Assembly (NCBI GenBank): GCA_026075535.2
Contig: AP026545.1
Span: forward strand, 1,364,001-1,428,000
Origin: Tricholoma matsutake
Taxonomy: Eukaryota; Basidiomycota; Agaricomycetes; Agaricales; Tricholomataceae
Direction: 5' to 3'
Length of the DNA: 64,000 nucleotides
Below are positions 46,846-58,133 of this stretch, piece by piece. The notes below the pieces were generated by a model, which worked only from the letters and a program-made list of their open reading frames with translations, was not told the origin of the DNA and searched no databases. The translations under genes were made by a program, and so were the position numbers. Within the stretch, counting starts at the first letter, position 1. Each line of letters starts with the position of its first letter.

Positions 46846-46849
46846 CAAG

Positions 46850-48975
46850 CCGGCTGGAAGATGGGCACCAATACATTCCCAAAGGTGGATAATGTACTGG
46901 CAGACAATGTCGTAAATGAGCATGACTCCCTGTTGAGGGTCAACTCTGGTGGTCTTCAGCGCTTGAAGGAAAGCAAAGTTGACATTCTTTTGCTGTTTAC
47001 CACAAAACAGGTCTACCAATGCATTGGGCACATAACATCCATGCTGTGCACATGCAATGGCTGCTACTCCAGTCCTGTCACATGCCTTCGACCCCAGAAA
47101 AGCATTCACAACAGCTAGGAATTTATTTTTGCAAGGAGCCTTCTGGAAACCCAAATACAAATCAGACTGGCTTTGGGGGTGGCATCGGGAATGGCATTGG
47201 CCACCACCAAGCCTACTGTTAATTGTTCTATGGCAGCTTGGAGAAACAGCTCATATTCAGCCCGATTTGGGGCCATCCCACCTCCATCCCATAGCCATAT
47301 ATCAGTATCGGAGTTTTTCTGCTGAACATGATCAGCTTTGAAATTGCCATTGGCCATGAATATGCGTTGAAAAACAAATCTGAAATCCATAGTATCATTT
47401 TAGATGCCACTGCACCGAGGTATTTTGACACCCACCGGTTCGCATTGTCCTTCCAATTTTCCAGTATATCAATGCCTACTTGAGGACAGGCTGGACAGAA
47501 ATTGGCAAGTGATCCTGGTTCAGGATTCAAAGGATCTCTTTGATTGTGTCCATACCCTGCCCACTTCAATCTTTTCATCCAACGCCGTAAGTGGGACATG
47601 CACCGAAGCTCATGGTAGAGATTGACCACTTCGGCAGGCCTCATCGGCAATGTTACATGCCGAATCAGCTGGTAAAACTGATAGGCCGATGCCTTTAATT
47701 CCAGATTACAGAGCTGAAAATGGTCTAGGACCTGCACAGTGAACAGAGTCTGTATGTTGGTGAAGCTTGTGGGTAGTAAGTTACTGGTTACCAGGTCCAA
47801 GGGAATTCAGTGTTCCCCCTGACACTGGCAGATAACCATCGCTAAGTGATGTATTCCATTTGTATGGACCACACGAATATAACTGTTGTTCAGGGCATCA
47901 GCAGTTGGGATGGCATTGGCAGCAGATACAGCATTGGCAGCTGGGATGGCATCAGCAGTTTGATTAGGATTAGGCAAATATGGTTGAAACCCATGGAGGT
48001 CATCATTGGCATGCTCAACTTCAGATTTGTCATTGCCATCAAAGAAGTCTTGGAAACCGTTCTCAACATCAATATTCCCCTTCCCTTGACACCAAAGGGC
48101 ATCAAGGTGATTAAAAAATGCTGAGTCGGCCCCAGTTTCATCTTTGGCCCAGTCGTTGGCCTGAGACTCATTATAGGTGTTTGAGGTTGAGTCAGGTGAA
48201 GAGGGCCAGTGCCACTGCTGGTGCCAGTGCCATTGCTGATCGTTTGCCTGCCAATTGGCTGACTCTTGCTCTGCTTTATCCTTCACATCTTCAAATGTCT
48301 CCAGATATTTCAATTGGAAGTTCAGAGCATTGCAAATCGGCTGATCCATCTGGTGCTGGACTAAAATGTATGTGCTGACCTCCCATAGCTCAGCCCAGCG
48401 GAAGTGCATGCCGGTCCAGCATTCAATGTGATGGAAGGAATTTTGCCTGTGGGTTACATGCATGCATGTGCAGCAAAGCATGCTTCCCAGTGAACAATCA
48501 ACACATCGCCAAATTGCCCGTTTATTGAATGGACAGTGGTTGCAAACTTGTTTGTCAACCGACCATGCCTGCTAAGCGAGGGATGCTTGCAGCAATTCAT
48601 CTACTCGTCCCACAAACTCCAGTACATAGCCTCGCTGTCTCTATTATTTGTTTATGAGCCTCGCTCCATAAGCAATCAGTGTCAGAAACTAACCATGCCG
48701 ATGTGTGGCTGAGTCGGCTCGGCGGCCACCTGAGGTTCTTGCATGTCCCATTCTGGAGCAACATTGGGATTATCCTGTATAACAGAATTTGATTGACCCA
48801 GTTCTTCCACTGCAGTCAAGGGGACCTTGATGCACTTTGTTTTTGGTCCATGTTTTGTGTTGACCTCAACTTCTACATGTGTAACAGTATCGACTGCATC
48901 ATCATTGTCCTCATGCAGGGGGGCATTCTTCTTTGATCTTCTCTTTTGCTTGTAAGGAACTCTTGTTAGGCTCAT
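46850..48975 (-). pseudogene. KDZ (Kyakuja-Dileera-Zisupton) transposase relic
   Basis: From the start at 48975: a basic N-terminus (MSLTRVPYKQKRRSKKNAP); a cysteine cluster of the CxC type (CNHCPFNKRAIWRCVDC, LCCTCMHVTHRQNSFHHIEC, 48545-48420); WTGMHFRWAELWEVSTYILV; DPLNPEPGSLANFCPACPQVG (47540-47480); RVFVADGNFKADHV-like sequence as RIFMANGNFKADHVQQK (47370-47320); DTDIWLWDGGGMAP; and IYDIVCQYIIHLWECIGAHL (about 46910). These blocks in this order define the KDZ transposase, a large DDE-type enzyme common in Agaricomycetes. Frameshifts separate the blocks, a low-complexity NANA-like insert sits at 47880-47960, and the C-terminal part is missing where copia joins. Confidence 0.87.
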
Positions 48976-49024
48976 GATGAGTCACAATGACACCCAATTA
49001 TTGATGGGGGTATTGTACTATCAA

Positions 49025-49098
49025 CCTCGTGTGATCCTCGTGTGATCCTCGTGTGATCCTCGTGTGATCCTCATGTGATCCTCGTGTGATCCTCGTGT
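49025..49098 (+). repeat. 11-bp minisatellite, 6.7 copies
   Basis: The unit cctcgtgtgat is repeated head to tail with one variant copy (cctcatgtgat). It lies in the shared promoter region between the KDZ gene (-) and the next gene (+). Confidence 0.95.
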
Positions 49099-49157
49099 CG
49101 ATGATATGTTTTATGTCAATGACAAGAATGATTCTTTCCTTCACATCAGTCCCCCCA

Positions 49158-51766
49158 ATGCCGCCTGAGCCATCAGAGAACCCGCGGTTGAGACAGTACT
49201 GGAAGGGAAGCAGATATATGGTTGAAGAGTGGAAGATCATTGAGCCTTATAAAGTTGCATTCCAATCGCAGGAATCAAAAGCTGGCCAATTGCAAATACT
49301 CAAGTGCGACATCCTCCCAGCAATATTCAACTACTGGGCATCAATTGACAGGGCCCCTGTGGATGAGGAGGAGAGTCGCATTCATGCCAAGGTAAACTCA
49401 CAAGCATGTGAAGGTTGTATTATTGATCACATCGCCAGGAACTAACAACCTGGCTTTCCAACAACTGGCAAATGACCAAAGGCCTCTCACGGAAATCGAA
49501 CCACTTCAAAGTAAAGCAGTCGGAAGTCATTTGGAGCTTGTACTGGGACCGAGTTTTCCAACAGATCACAAACCTGTTAGGTGTTGAGGATGTCACCACA
49601 AGTACACCAGGATGGTTCCAAGCGCGACTGCCAGCTATCAAGCATGTTTTTGACACCATGAATGCAGAGGAGAAAGCCATCCTTGAAGTCAAACAGGAGA
49701 AAATGATGCAGGAAGGATATCCTGAGCAGATGAAGCGAGTGTAAGTTGAAGCCAATGCCATTGCTGTTGGTGTTGCCAGACATAACGAACATTTCACAGT
49801 CTAGCAGACAAATACCTCCTTAAACATGTGGTGGAGAATGCATGACAACAGTGGCTGGAGATGGGGGTGTTGTCTGTGACATTTACAGCCTATACTGCAC
49901 CTAATGGTTTGATGGTTGTTGATGTGTGAGTCCCTGAATCATTTACTGCCAATGCGATGCCAATGCCAATGCCAACTCCAGTCACAAAAATGTTGCCTCT
50001 CTGATAGCCACCCCTACACAATCATTTCTGGACACGTATCATGATCAAGTAACTGAACTGAAGTGAAACTTTATGAGTTATATCAAGTTTTTATGCCCAT
50101 CACACCTTCCTTCAAGGTTGGCAATGCAACATAACGCAACACTAACCCGATTAACAATGACTAATGATGGCTTCCCGATCCTTCCCACATCATGAAAAGG
50201 ATCACAATTCAAGAAAAAAGAGCTGGAAGAATGGTTTATGTTGTATGTTGGCCAGCATTACAGTATGTTGACTTCCTATTCCACAAACCGTTACTCATCT
50301 CCTGCAGAACTAGCAAACAATGGTCATAGTCACCATATCCCATTCAAAGCAATTGCAGATCGGACATCATCATTTGTCAGTCTGGAATATCTCCCAGCTA
50401 GGTTCAAAATCAGAGACCCACGGAACATGCACAAGAGTATCATAGAAGACTTCTTTGACCATGTTCTGCAGTGACAAATAGTGCAGGGCCCTGAAAGAGT
50501 GTTCTGGTTCAAAGCGATTAAAGCCATGGATGGGAGTGTGGCTCCTGCACACTATCCGAATGATTTGAATAACCCTTCACCCTCCCGACACATTTCCAAA
50601 TGCAGGGGTTAAAGAAATGACGATCCCGATCCTCAGAGTGGCACTGAGCTCGGGACCGTTGCTGATGCCAATGCCGATGCTGAACCGGTGTCTGCAAACC
50701 GCAGGGGCCAAAGAAATGACGATGCTGATGCCGATCCTCAACCCAGCACTGAACTGGAGGCCATTGCCACTGCCGAACTGCCTGCTGCATCAAGAGGCAG
50801 AAAAGTTGGCAAAAGCAAACCCAAGCGCAAGGAAGCTCGCCAAATATCAACTGCAGGACAGACCCCAAATTCTGATACAACTGAATCACAATATGTCCAA
50901 GTGGATCAAATGACAATGGACAGCCTCTGCATGGTTGGTGTCACTCAACCACAGCCAATTAATGGTCCTAGTGATGGTGAACCAGAATATCTTGTTCCTC
51001 GACACATTTACATGAGATACATCATGCCTGGATCAGCTGGAAACACCATTGTAAATGATCCCCCATGCCCAATTGATCCATTTCTGTTGGATATACCTCA
51101 AGAGAGCTCACAACGCCCTAAGCCTTGACCACTTTTAGGGGGAAATCAGACAGAGTGTCCTATTGCAAGGGCAAGCACTTTAGCAGCGTTAGTGGGATCG
51201 GGAATGGCAACAGTGACATCAGCAATGGCAACACCAATATCAGCAATGGCACCAGTAGGATCAGCAACAGCAACACCAATATTGGCAACGGCAACAGTAC
51301 AATTGGCAATGGCAGCACCAATATCGGCAATGGCAACTGTAAGATCGGCAATGGCAACACCAATATCGGCAACAGCACCAGTAGGATCAGCAATGGCAAC
51401 ACCAATATCAGCAATGGCAACAGTACAATCAGCAATGGCAGCACCAATATCGGCAATGGCAACTGTAAGATCAGCAATGGCAACACCAATATCGGCAATG
51501 ACAACAGTCCAATCGGCAATGGCAACATCAGCAATGGCAAAAGTACAATCGGCAATGGCAAAAGTACAATCGGCAATGGCAAAAGTACAATCGGCAATGG
51601 CAAAAGTACAATCAGCAATGGCAACATCAGGATTGGCAGCAAATCCATCCTCCACATGAGCATGACCTATCCAAAGGACAGCTGATGATCTTGCACAGCA
51701 GGAAGCCATTTCAACCCAGGCTGTTGGGAGGAGACAGAGAATTAAAAAAGTGAAATTTGCCATGTA
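49158..51766 (+). pseudogene. KDZ-associated hypothetical gene, decayed
   Basis: Collinear fragments: MPPEPSENPRLRQYWKGSRY and NYWASIDRAPVDEEESRIHA (49158-49390); QRPLTEIEPLQSKAV, shifting frame into WSLYWDRVFQQITNLLG and STPGWFQARLPAIKHVFDTM (49470-49740); FKAIADRTSSFVSLEYLPARF and DPRNMHKSIIEDFFDHVLQ (50345-50474); then a Ser/Ala/Asp-rich part ending IMPGSAGNTIVNDPPCPIDP (about 51080). A basic C-terminal block (AISTQAVGRRQRIKKVKFAM) ends at about 51766. I recall similar proteins of unknown function in Agaricomycete genomes. It has no domain I can name. Frameshifts and several stops show it is dead. It is head to head with the KDZ transposase. Confidence 0.55.
51197..51645 (+). repeat. 21-bp tandem repeat (7-codon period)
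   Basis: About 21 units of the type atcagcaatggcaacaccaat, with variants ending agtagg, agtaca or tgtaag and some shorter units (cggcaatggcaaaagtacaat) near the end. Because the period is a multiple of three and stop-free, at least two frames on each strand stay open. Read in the plus frame from 51125 it gives I-(S/G)-N-G-N-x-x heptads. Confidence 0.93.
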
Positions 51767-54020
51767 GATTTACAAATAAAACACTATGTAATGTGAAAAA
51801 AAAGATAGTCCAACTTTTATGTACATGCCGAATCACATCTATTCTTTTCTGCCTTGCTTTGTCTCCCCTGTCCTCAGATTTTCCTGCTCTCTTCCATGGG
51901 TTCGGCTGAGGGGTGGTACTTCTGGAACATAGTCCAGATGGACCAGGGGTCAGCCCACGTGGGGATCGGCGCAGCTGTGCAGGGGGAAGGGAGGGCCGGT
52001 GTGAGGTGATTACATTGACTGCCGATGCCAGTGGGTTAAGTGCCGATGCTGGGGTGGCAGCCTTGGGCTCGGCGAGCAACGTTGGGGGGAAGAGGAGAGG
52101 GAGTGGTGGGGCCATTGATGTTATGGGCTGTACCATTTCTTGAGAATCCTGTGGTGTGGCGGGAATAATTTGGATGGGGGGGGCACCAGCCAAGGATGCT
52201 TCCCCCGCCACCTCTTCTGGCACAGCCAGTCCCTCCTCACCATGCTCAGGCTCAGTGTTACCCTCGACAAATCCCCCCTCCTCAACCAGTTCTGCCATCT
52301 GTTTGTCTTTGTCACTGGCAGTGGCAATGGGAGTGGGAGCAGGAGTTGGGGCAGGAGCAGGAGTGGCAGCAGGAGTGGCAGCAGGAGTGGGAGCAGGAGC
52401 AGGAGGAGGAGCAGGACCAGGACCAGGAGCAGGAACAGGAGCGGGAGCGGCATCGCCTTCCTTGACATCTGTCATTTCTTCCCAATCCGCCTCTGCCCTC
52501 CTGCTTGGAGTCCTCTCGAGGCGAACCACCTGCCCAGACATGTAACCATTGTACAATGTAATGGGCTGTGCACCCTCCTGCAACCCAAAGTATCCTTCAA
52601 TGTTGTTCACCCTGTTTTGAAGCAAGTCAACTGTCTCTCAGAGTTCTTGTACGTGGAGTTGGGACTCTATGAATGACTCTTCATTCCACCGTGCATGCTT
52701 GTACATGTCTTCCTCCAGTTGGTATAGACATCCAGTGAAGCTGGCATAGTCACCAGCAGAGGGGTAGGGAGTCAGGGCAGGGAGGGCAGTCGGCTCGGGC
52801 TTGGGATTGGCCATGTCGATATCCTCTTCTACAGCTATGGGTATCCGTGTTAGTGGTTTTATGTGTCATGATATGGAAGAACTAGCCTTTGGATTTTCCT
52901 TTTTGGCTTGCAGTGAACCACCTAGACGATTCCTCTCCACTGTCTTCACTGGAAAATCATGCCTTCTTTGCTTTTCTTCTTGCCAATCCTTTTGCTTTCT
53001 TGGTTCTCGGCACTTGATCCACATCCTCTGGATCGCACTGAACTTTCCCTTTCCCACAGAAGTAGCAGGCCATTTTCCCATTCACCTGCTCCCAACACTC
53101 ATGCCTAAGCCTGACACATTGTGCACATGGCATCATTTGCAAACTCCCTCGCTGGGGTGCTCCTTGTGCTGCCCTTGCTGCATTGTGCTGCTTCTGCTCC
53201 ATCTGGGGATTGGCACCAGCATTGCTCTCCATCTCCTCATCAAAATCCTCCTCTGATCCCCTGCTACTCTGCACCTCTCATGGCCTGGGTCTCACTGTGA
53301 TTGCTGGCAGCATTGGTTGCTGGGCTGGGGCTGGAAGTCTGGATCCTGATGCTTCTGGTTGGGCCTGCATCTTGGCCGGTGCTGGTGCCGCTTCGATCCT
53401 TGTTGGTGTCAGTGTTGCTGCTGCCATTGCCACTGCTGCTCCTTGTGCCTTTGCCGCTGCCACTCTTCCTTTCTCTGCCGCTGCCATCCCTGTCTTTGCT
53501 GCTGCCATCCCTGTCTTTGCCGCTGCCATCCCCACTTTCTTGGCCAGTGCTGCTGCCATTCCCATTCCTGCTGCTGTTCCCATTCCTGCTGCCATTGCCG
53601 TTCCACCTGCCATTCCCATTCCAACTGCCATCGCCGCTGCCATTGGTCCAGCTGATGTGGACACAGGACCTGTTATGCCCTTTTTCTTGTCAAAGGTCTT
53701 CATTGCCCTCAGTTGACCTTCAATAAGCTTCTGGTCCCCTGTCCTGTCTGACTTTGACCATGCTACCACAAATCCCCACAAAAAGGCATTGGCCTGGAAG
53801 ACAGCCTGCACATCCTCAGTGAGAACCTCTCTTTGCCAGGCAAATAATGTTTTCTACAATTTGTAAGTGCATCGTTGATCTGATAGCATGCCAATCCACT
53901 CACAAGGGCCAATTTTCTTTCCTTCATCATGGCCTTGATACTTTGGTCCCGAAGGCCATTGCGGATGGATTTCTCAATCTTGCTGATCTGGCCGAGCACT
54001 TGTTGGCATGTAATGTTCAT
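51711..54020 (-). pseudogene. KDZ-region Cys-cluster protein gene, decayed
   Basis: On the minus strand from about 54020: MNITCQQVLGQISKIEKSI, LALVSGLACYQINDALTNCR, an exon with VQAVFQANAFLWGFVVAWS, a long Ala/Met-rich low-complexity part (53680-53400), then a Zn-cluster-like region CAQCVRLRHECWEQVNG...CYFCGKGKVQC (53150-53035) followed by a basic patch (TKKAKGLARRKAKKA). The last part has a heptad segment with VQEL-ETVDLLQNRVNNIEGY, a Pro/Ala-rich tract and SPRGLTPGPSG. The paired Cys motifs resemble fungal Zn2Cys6 DNA-binding domains, so DNA binding is possible by inference. TGA stops at 53278-53280, 52957-52959 and 52638-52640 all fit Arg CGA. It is divergent from the intact gene at 54176. 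Confidence 0.6.
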
Positions 54021-54175
54021 GGTTGATGAGTTGGCTGCAGCAGTGGGGTCGATGTTGAGATGAAAAAGAGTGAAACACTGAAAATCAACAATCACGTGTT
54101 GTTGATCGATATACAATATATACAAACAAATAATGTCCTGATTAAATGGTATCACTTGTTATCTGTGTTATCTAT

Positions 54176-54875
54176 ATGAGCAATCAGCAAACCGACACTT
54201 ATATTCCTGATGGATATGTCATTATCCGAGGTGACAATGGGCAGCACTATCTAGTGCCCCATTTTATGATTCCAGCTACCCACCAGGCAATGGAGGCCTA
54301 TTGCAAGAAGGTTGAATTCAATGTACATATGGCACATCGGGGGGTAAGATTTCCTTCTTTTCAGTCTCGTTGCCACCAGCCTAGCTGTCTTGGCCTGATG
54401 CCGCGTCTTGACCGATGCCATTTCTTGGCCGATGCCATGTCTTGTTTGCCTTGTCTAATCCTCTCACTGATGACTTTGCAGTCTGGAAACATGACTGATA
54501 CACCATACTACTATGCATTGGCCCGCAGCCAGCTAATGCTACCTGCTGATCCAGTAAGTGCCTTGTCCTCATTTGTATGACTGTTAGTTCATCCTGTTGC
54601 AGAAATTGACAGACAGGGAGCTGTTGAGCTGCCATGCCAAAGTGAAAGCCCTGCAAAACACCCTTGGCACCTCATACAAGGATGCCAGTCATCATCTCTA
54701 CATGGCTGAGGTTGAGAAGCTGGAACAGCAAGATGTCACATTGAAGACATATGCGACCTTGAAGGAAAGGATGGAATATAATCTGAAATCATTCGAATGC
54801 AGGTTCTCAGACATTCAAATGAGATCATTGTCCCATGATGACAACATGGCCGATCCCACCGGTTCTCACAATTAG
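54176..54875 (+). CDS. Intact 170-aa KDZ-region protein of unknown function
   Basis: Three exons (54176-54343, 54482-54553, 54603-54875) with canonical splice sites (gtaaga...tttgcag, gtaagt...gttgcag) join in phase to 170 residues with no stop or shift. N-terminal part: YIPDGYVIIRGDNGQHYLVP, a compact beta-type segment with FMIPATHQAMEAYCKKV. Short central exon: MTDTPYYYALARSQLMLPAD. C-terminal part: two amphipathic helices (RELLSCHAKVKALQNTLGTS, YMAEVEKLEQQDVTLKTYAT) with heptad character. No signal peptide or membrane span is seen. I do not recognise a family domain; a coiled-coil adaptor is one guess. It is divergent from the decayed Cys-cluster gene, about 155 bp between starts. It is the only completely open multi-exon gene in the repeat half. 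Confidence 0.65.
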
Positions 54876-54939
54876 CTAGTACCAACATTGTTATTTTAGC
54901 TAGGACGAACACTGCTGTTTTGTTGATTTTGTTCATTCA

Positions 54940-55485
54940 TACTGCCTGCACCCATTGTGCGTCTGGTTTGCTAATGCCCATTGCCGATGCTCTTGATATA
55001 TAGATTTCCACCCCAAAGTGTCTGTCTGCTGCTGCTGATGTTGATGTTGATGTATATTTCTGTGTCGATGTGTCTGCTGATGCTGATGCTGATGGCTGTG
55101 ACTATTTCATCAATGGTATTAGATTCTTACTGCACATCTATGCCGATGCCGATGCTGATGTCGATGCTGAATACCGTGTCCAACACTATCTCATAGGTCA
55201 CCAATCTGTCTATTAACATTCTTCACAGTGTATCACAAGCAATAATTGTAAAAGACCCATTTGGTAGGTCTGCACTACATAGAATGAATTATTGCATCAT
55301 TGCCCATAGCTAGGCCATACAGTCTCCTATGCACATCTATACCAAGCATTGTAATTCACTATAGTACACACAGCTAGGTTGTACTGTTATGGTGAAGTGG
55401 TGCCTGATGCCAATGCCGTACTTCTATGCCAATGCCGTTGCCAATGCCAATGCCGTTGCCGAGTACCATGTATGCTATCTCTGAT
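54940..55485 (+). repeat. gccgatgcc / gccaatgcc short-motif tracts
   Basis: Irregular runs of tgccgatgc, tgctgatgc, tgatgttgatg and tgccaatgccgt occur at 54975-54995, 55035-55055, 55075-55100, 55140-55165 and 55405-55465. The same words occur at 47890-47955, 49950-49980, 50660-50760 and 54395-54440. This is a KDZ-region-wide simple motif, not one tandem array. Confidence 0.6.
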
Positions 55486-55672
55486 CTGTATATATTATTA
55501 ACATTCTTTATAGTGTATCACAAGCAAGAATTGTAAAAGTGTATTCATTTGATACTAATACATGTTATACATACTATGAGAACGTTTGACGGCATCCACA
55601 GAACCCGTATCATTCGATACACTGTATGCGTTCGACAGACTGTATTATTCTGTACAGTGTAGCTTACCTATG

Positions 55673-56240
55673 TGAGATATCTTGGTGAGGTTTCCACTGC
55701 TAAGCATCATCTTGCACTTGATTCTAACCTATTTACATGTTGTTTGAAGGGGCTGAAAAGACGAGAGGATTGCATCTTTCTGTTCTTTTGTTATGACCAT
55801 ATTTCGCTTGGAGGGGGTATTACACAACCATGAGATATCTCGGTGAGTTTTCCACTTCTAAGCATCATCTTGCACTTGATTCTAACCTATTCACATGTCG
55901 TTTGAAGGGGCTGAAGAGACGAGAGGATTACATCTTACTGTTCTTTTCTTATGACCAGATTTCGCTTGGAGGGGGGTGGGGGTATTACACAACCATGAGA
56001 TATCTCGGTGAGTTTTCCACTGCTAAGCATCATCTTACACTTGATTCTAACCTATTTACATGTTGTTTGAAGGGGCCAAAGAGATGAGAGGATCAAATGT
56101 CTCTATTGCTTTTCCATTGGACAATTTCTCTTAGGACTCAGAGGCATGTAGAATATGTGCTGGACATCTTGGTGAGCTTATTACCATTCTCCATGCTCTT
56201 GCACTTCTTTCTAATAGATTTCCCTGTCATTTGTAGATCA
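55673..56240 (+). repeat. Tandem array of about 160-bp units
   Basis: Unit 1 (55673-55831), unit 2 (55832-55996) and a partial unit 3 (55997 to about 56100) share gagatatct, ggtgag, taagcatcatctt, cacttgattctaacctatt and gtttgaaggggc. A fourth, much diverged unit (about 56160-56240) keeps catcttggtgag and gcacttctttctaa. Confidence 0.88.
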
Positions 56241-56309
56241 TTTGTAGTGACACTTACAATGGGAGGTCATCTGTAGTTGTAATTACTCAGTATCAATGTA
56301 GTTTGTACT

Positions 56310-56463
56310 CCTACAAGCATGAAATCCCCGGCTTGGGCCTGAGCCAAGCCTAAGCTGGCCAGAAGCCTGAGTTGCAGCTCAGGCTTGAGATTTACAAAGC
56401 CTAAGCCCCTCAAAGCTGAGCCTAAGCCGCAGCTTTCAGGCTGAGCCGAGCTGTCACAACACT
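56310..56463. mobile_element. Truncated hAT-MITE-like end
   Basis: The right terminus agctgtcacaacacta resembles the hAT TIRs found at 27342 and 36494, and the interior is rich in aagccta/gagcc words. No matching left terminus or 8-bp duplication was found. Confidence 0.4.
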
Positions 56464-57600
56464 AGCTATGGTGTGGCTGTGCTGTAATTGCCTGCAAGAC
56501 ACCACATCCACCTTGGCCTGTGAAGGCTGCAGCACCACTGCGCGCAGTCCAAGCAACTCCCCTGGACATCCAGGTTTCACTCGCCCAGTGGTAGCTGTAG
56601 CTGTAGCATGTGCCAGATGCATCATTACTGGCCAGGCAAGTCTACCTAGTGGCATGACAGTTACCACATCCACAGCACGAAAAACAGTTGGAATGGCAAC
56701 AGACCCTACCACCATACCTCAAACTGGCCCCAGGACCATGATCATTACTGACCCCACTGCCCCTGTTATCTGCCACGTATGGTGACATCACTGCTGTCAA
56801 TGTTTTGCACAGCCCCCAGGTGCCACACCACCGTTGACAATGACATTGACAACAGCCACCAGAACTGCACCCCTTGCCTCCACTCAGCTAAGTTTTTTAC
56901 TTTTATTTCATTATTTTGCTGCCCACAATCTTCTTAGATACAAACTAAAGTACTACTACAATGACAACAAAGCTGACTCTCCACCACCATTGTGAGCCCC
57001 TGCTCGCAAGGTGGATTGAGGGTGCTCAACAATGGACCGACAACAACAGGGGATGAGGACAAAATGGGGAGAGGACTGACAACAAAGCACACAACCTGCC
57101 CACAGCCTCATGAGCAACTGCTTGTGGGGTGGATCGTGGGTGGATTGCCAATGATGGTGACAACTGATGGTGACAACTGAGGGGGGACGACTACAATGAA
57201 GAGTGGGGACGGACAACCACAATGAAGGGAGGGGATGACTACAACGATGACAATAAAGGGAGGGGACGACCATGATGATGACAATAAAGGTCTGGTGATT
57301 CTGATTTGCCTTGCCTTAAAACGGCAGTGGTGGATGTTAGTTGGACTTTGGTCCAGCTAAAGATTGCCTTGGATGCCAGAGAGGATCAGGGGAAAAAGTG
57401 AGGGATTGACGACACTGAAAATGGGGAATTGCCTGCCACAAAAAAGTATGTGGTGTCCTTTTTTTTAGATCAAACTAACATTTATCAGATCTCGAACTAC
57501 TCATCTACATTAATTATACTTTGTGGTATCCAATAGACGAGGATTATAATCACATTTGTTTGGCAATATTTTCTGCTATGACTTAAAATAGAGTGAAATA
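56464..57600. other. Unassigned low-CpG DNA
   Basis: Thr/Pro-rich and antisense frames (56468-56785 plus, 57273-56956 minus) are compositional. acaatga/gggaggggacga words recur at 57170-57290. There is no supported gene. Confidence 0.4.
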
Positions 57601-57609
57601 CTATTTATT

Positions 57610-58010
57610 CATTAGCAATGATTTACAATAGTTCAAATATTATTTGCAAGCATTAAGAATAAGTCCCAGTACCATTTACAACTATTAACAATGTATTACA
57701 ATGGATGCCAGTACCATTTACAATGATTAACAATGTGTTACAATGACCATTTACAATGATTAACAATGTGTTACAATGACCATTTACAATGATTAACAAT
57801 AGGCCCCAGTACCATTTACAACAATTAACAATGTATTACAATGGATGCCAGTACCATTTACAATGATTAACAATGTGTTACAATGACCATTTACAATGAT
57901 TAACAATAGGCCCCAGTACCATTTACAATGATTAACAATGGGCCCCAATACCATTAACAATGTATTACAGTTGGTTGTGGTACCATCTACAATCATTAAC
58001 AATCATTAAC
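57610..58010 (+). repeat. Minisatellite of accatttacaatgattaaca units
   Basis: More than a dozen copies of accatttacaatgattaaca followed by atgtgttacaatg, ataggccccagt or atgtattacaatggatgccagt. A longer higher-order unit recurs, for example at 57693 and 57823. Confidence 0.9.
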
Positions 58011-58133
58011 AATAACATCTACTATGTCTATTGGATATCTATTACAATGTCATTGTAATAAAATCATCAGTACTGTGCACAATGGCCTATTGACTAGCAC
58101 TGATAGATTGTTAACAATAATGCCAGCTACTAT

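Larger units (their letters stand above)
35996..46849 (+). mobile_element. Ty1/copia retrotransposon relic, rearranged and interrupted
   Basis: Copia pieces occur in the order gag N-terminus (+), hAT MITE, gag middle and C-terminus (- strand), protease-integrase (+), reverse transcriptase N-part (+), nested gypsy element, RT C-part and RNase H (+). The 3' end is cut off where KDZ sequence begins, near 46840-46850, and no 3' LTR is seen. The left limit is inferred from the LTR/PBS-like junction. Confidence 0.8.

Noticed and set aside
49025..49098. Regular short repeats as a CRISPR-like array
   Set aside because: The 11-bp units are directly adjacent without spacers and the DNA is eukaryotic, so this is a minisatellite.
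51146..51763. 205- and 167-codon minus-strand frames as proteins
   Set aside because: They exist only because the 21-bp repeat has no stop in several frames; composition is purely repetitive.
53183..53726. Plus-strand frames of 141-177 codons over the Ala/Met-rich tract
   Set aside because: They are shadows of the minus-strand low-complexity coding tract of the Cys-cluster gene.
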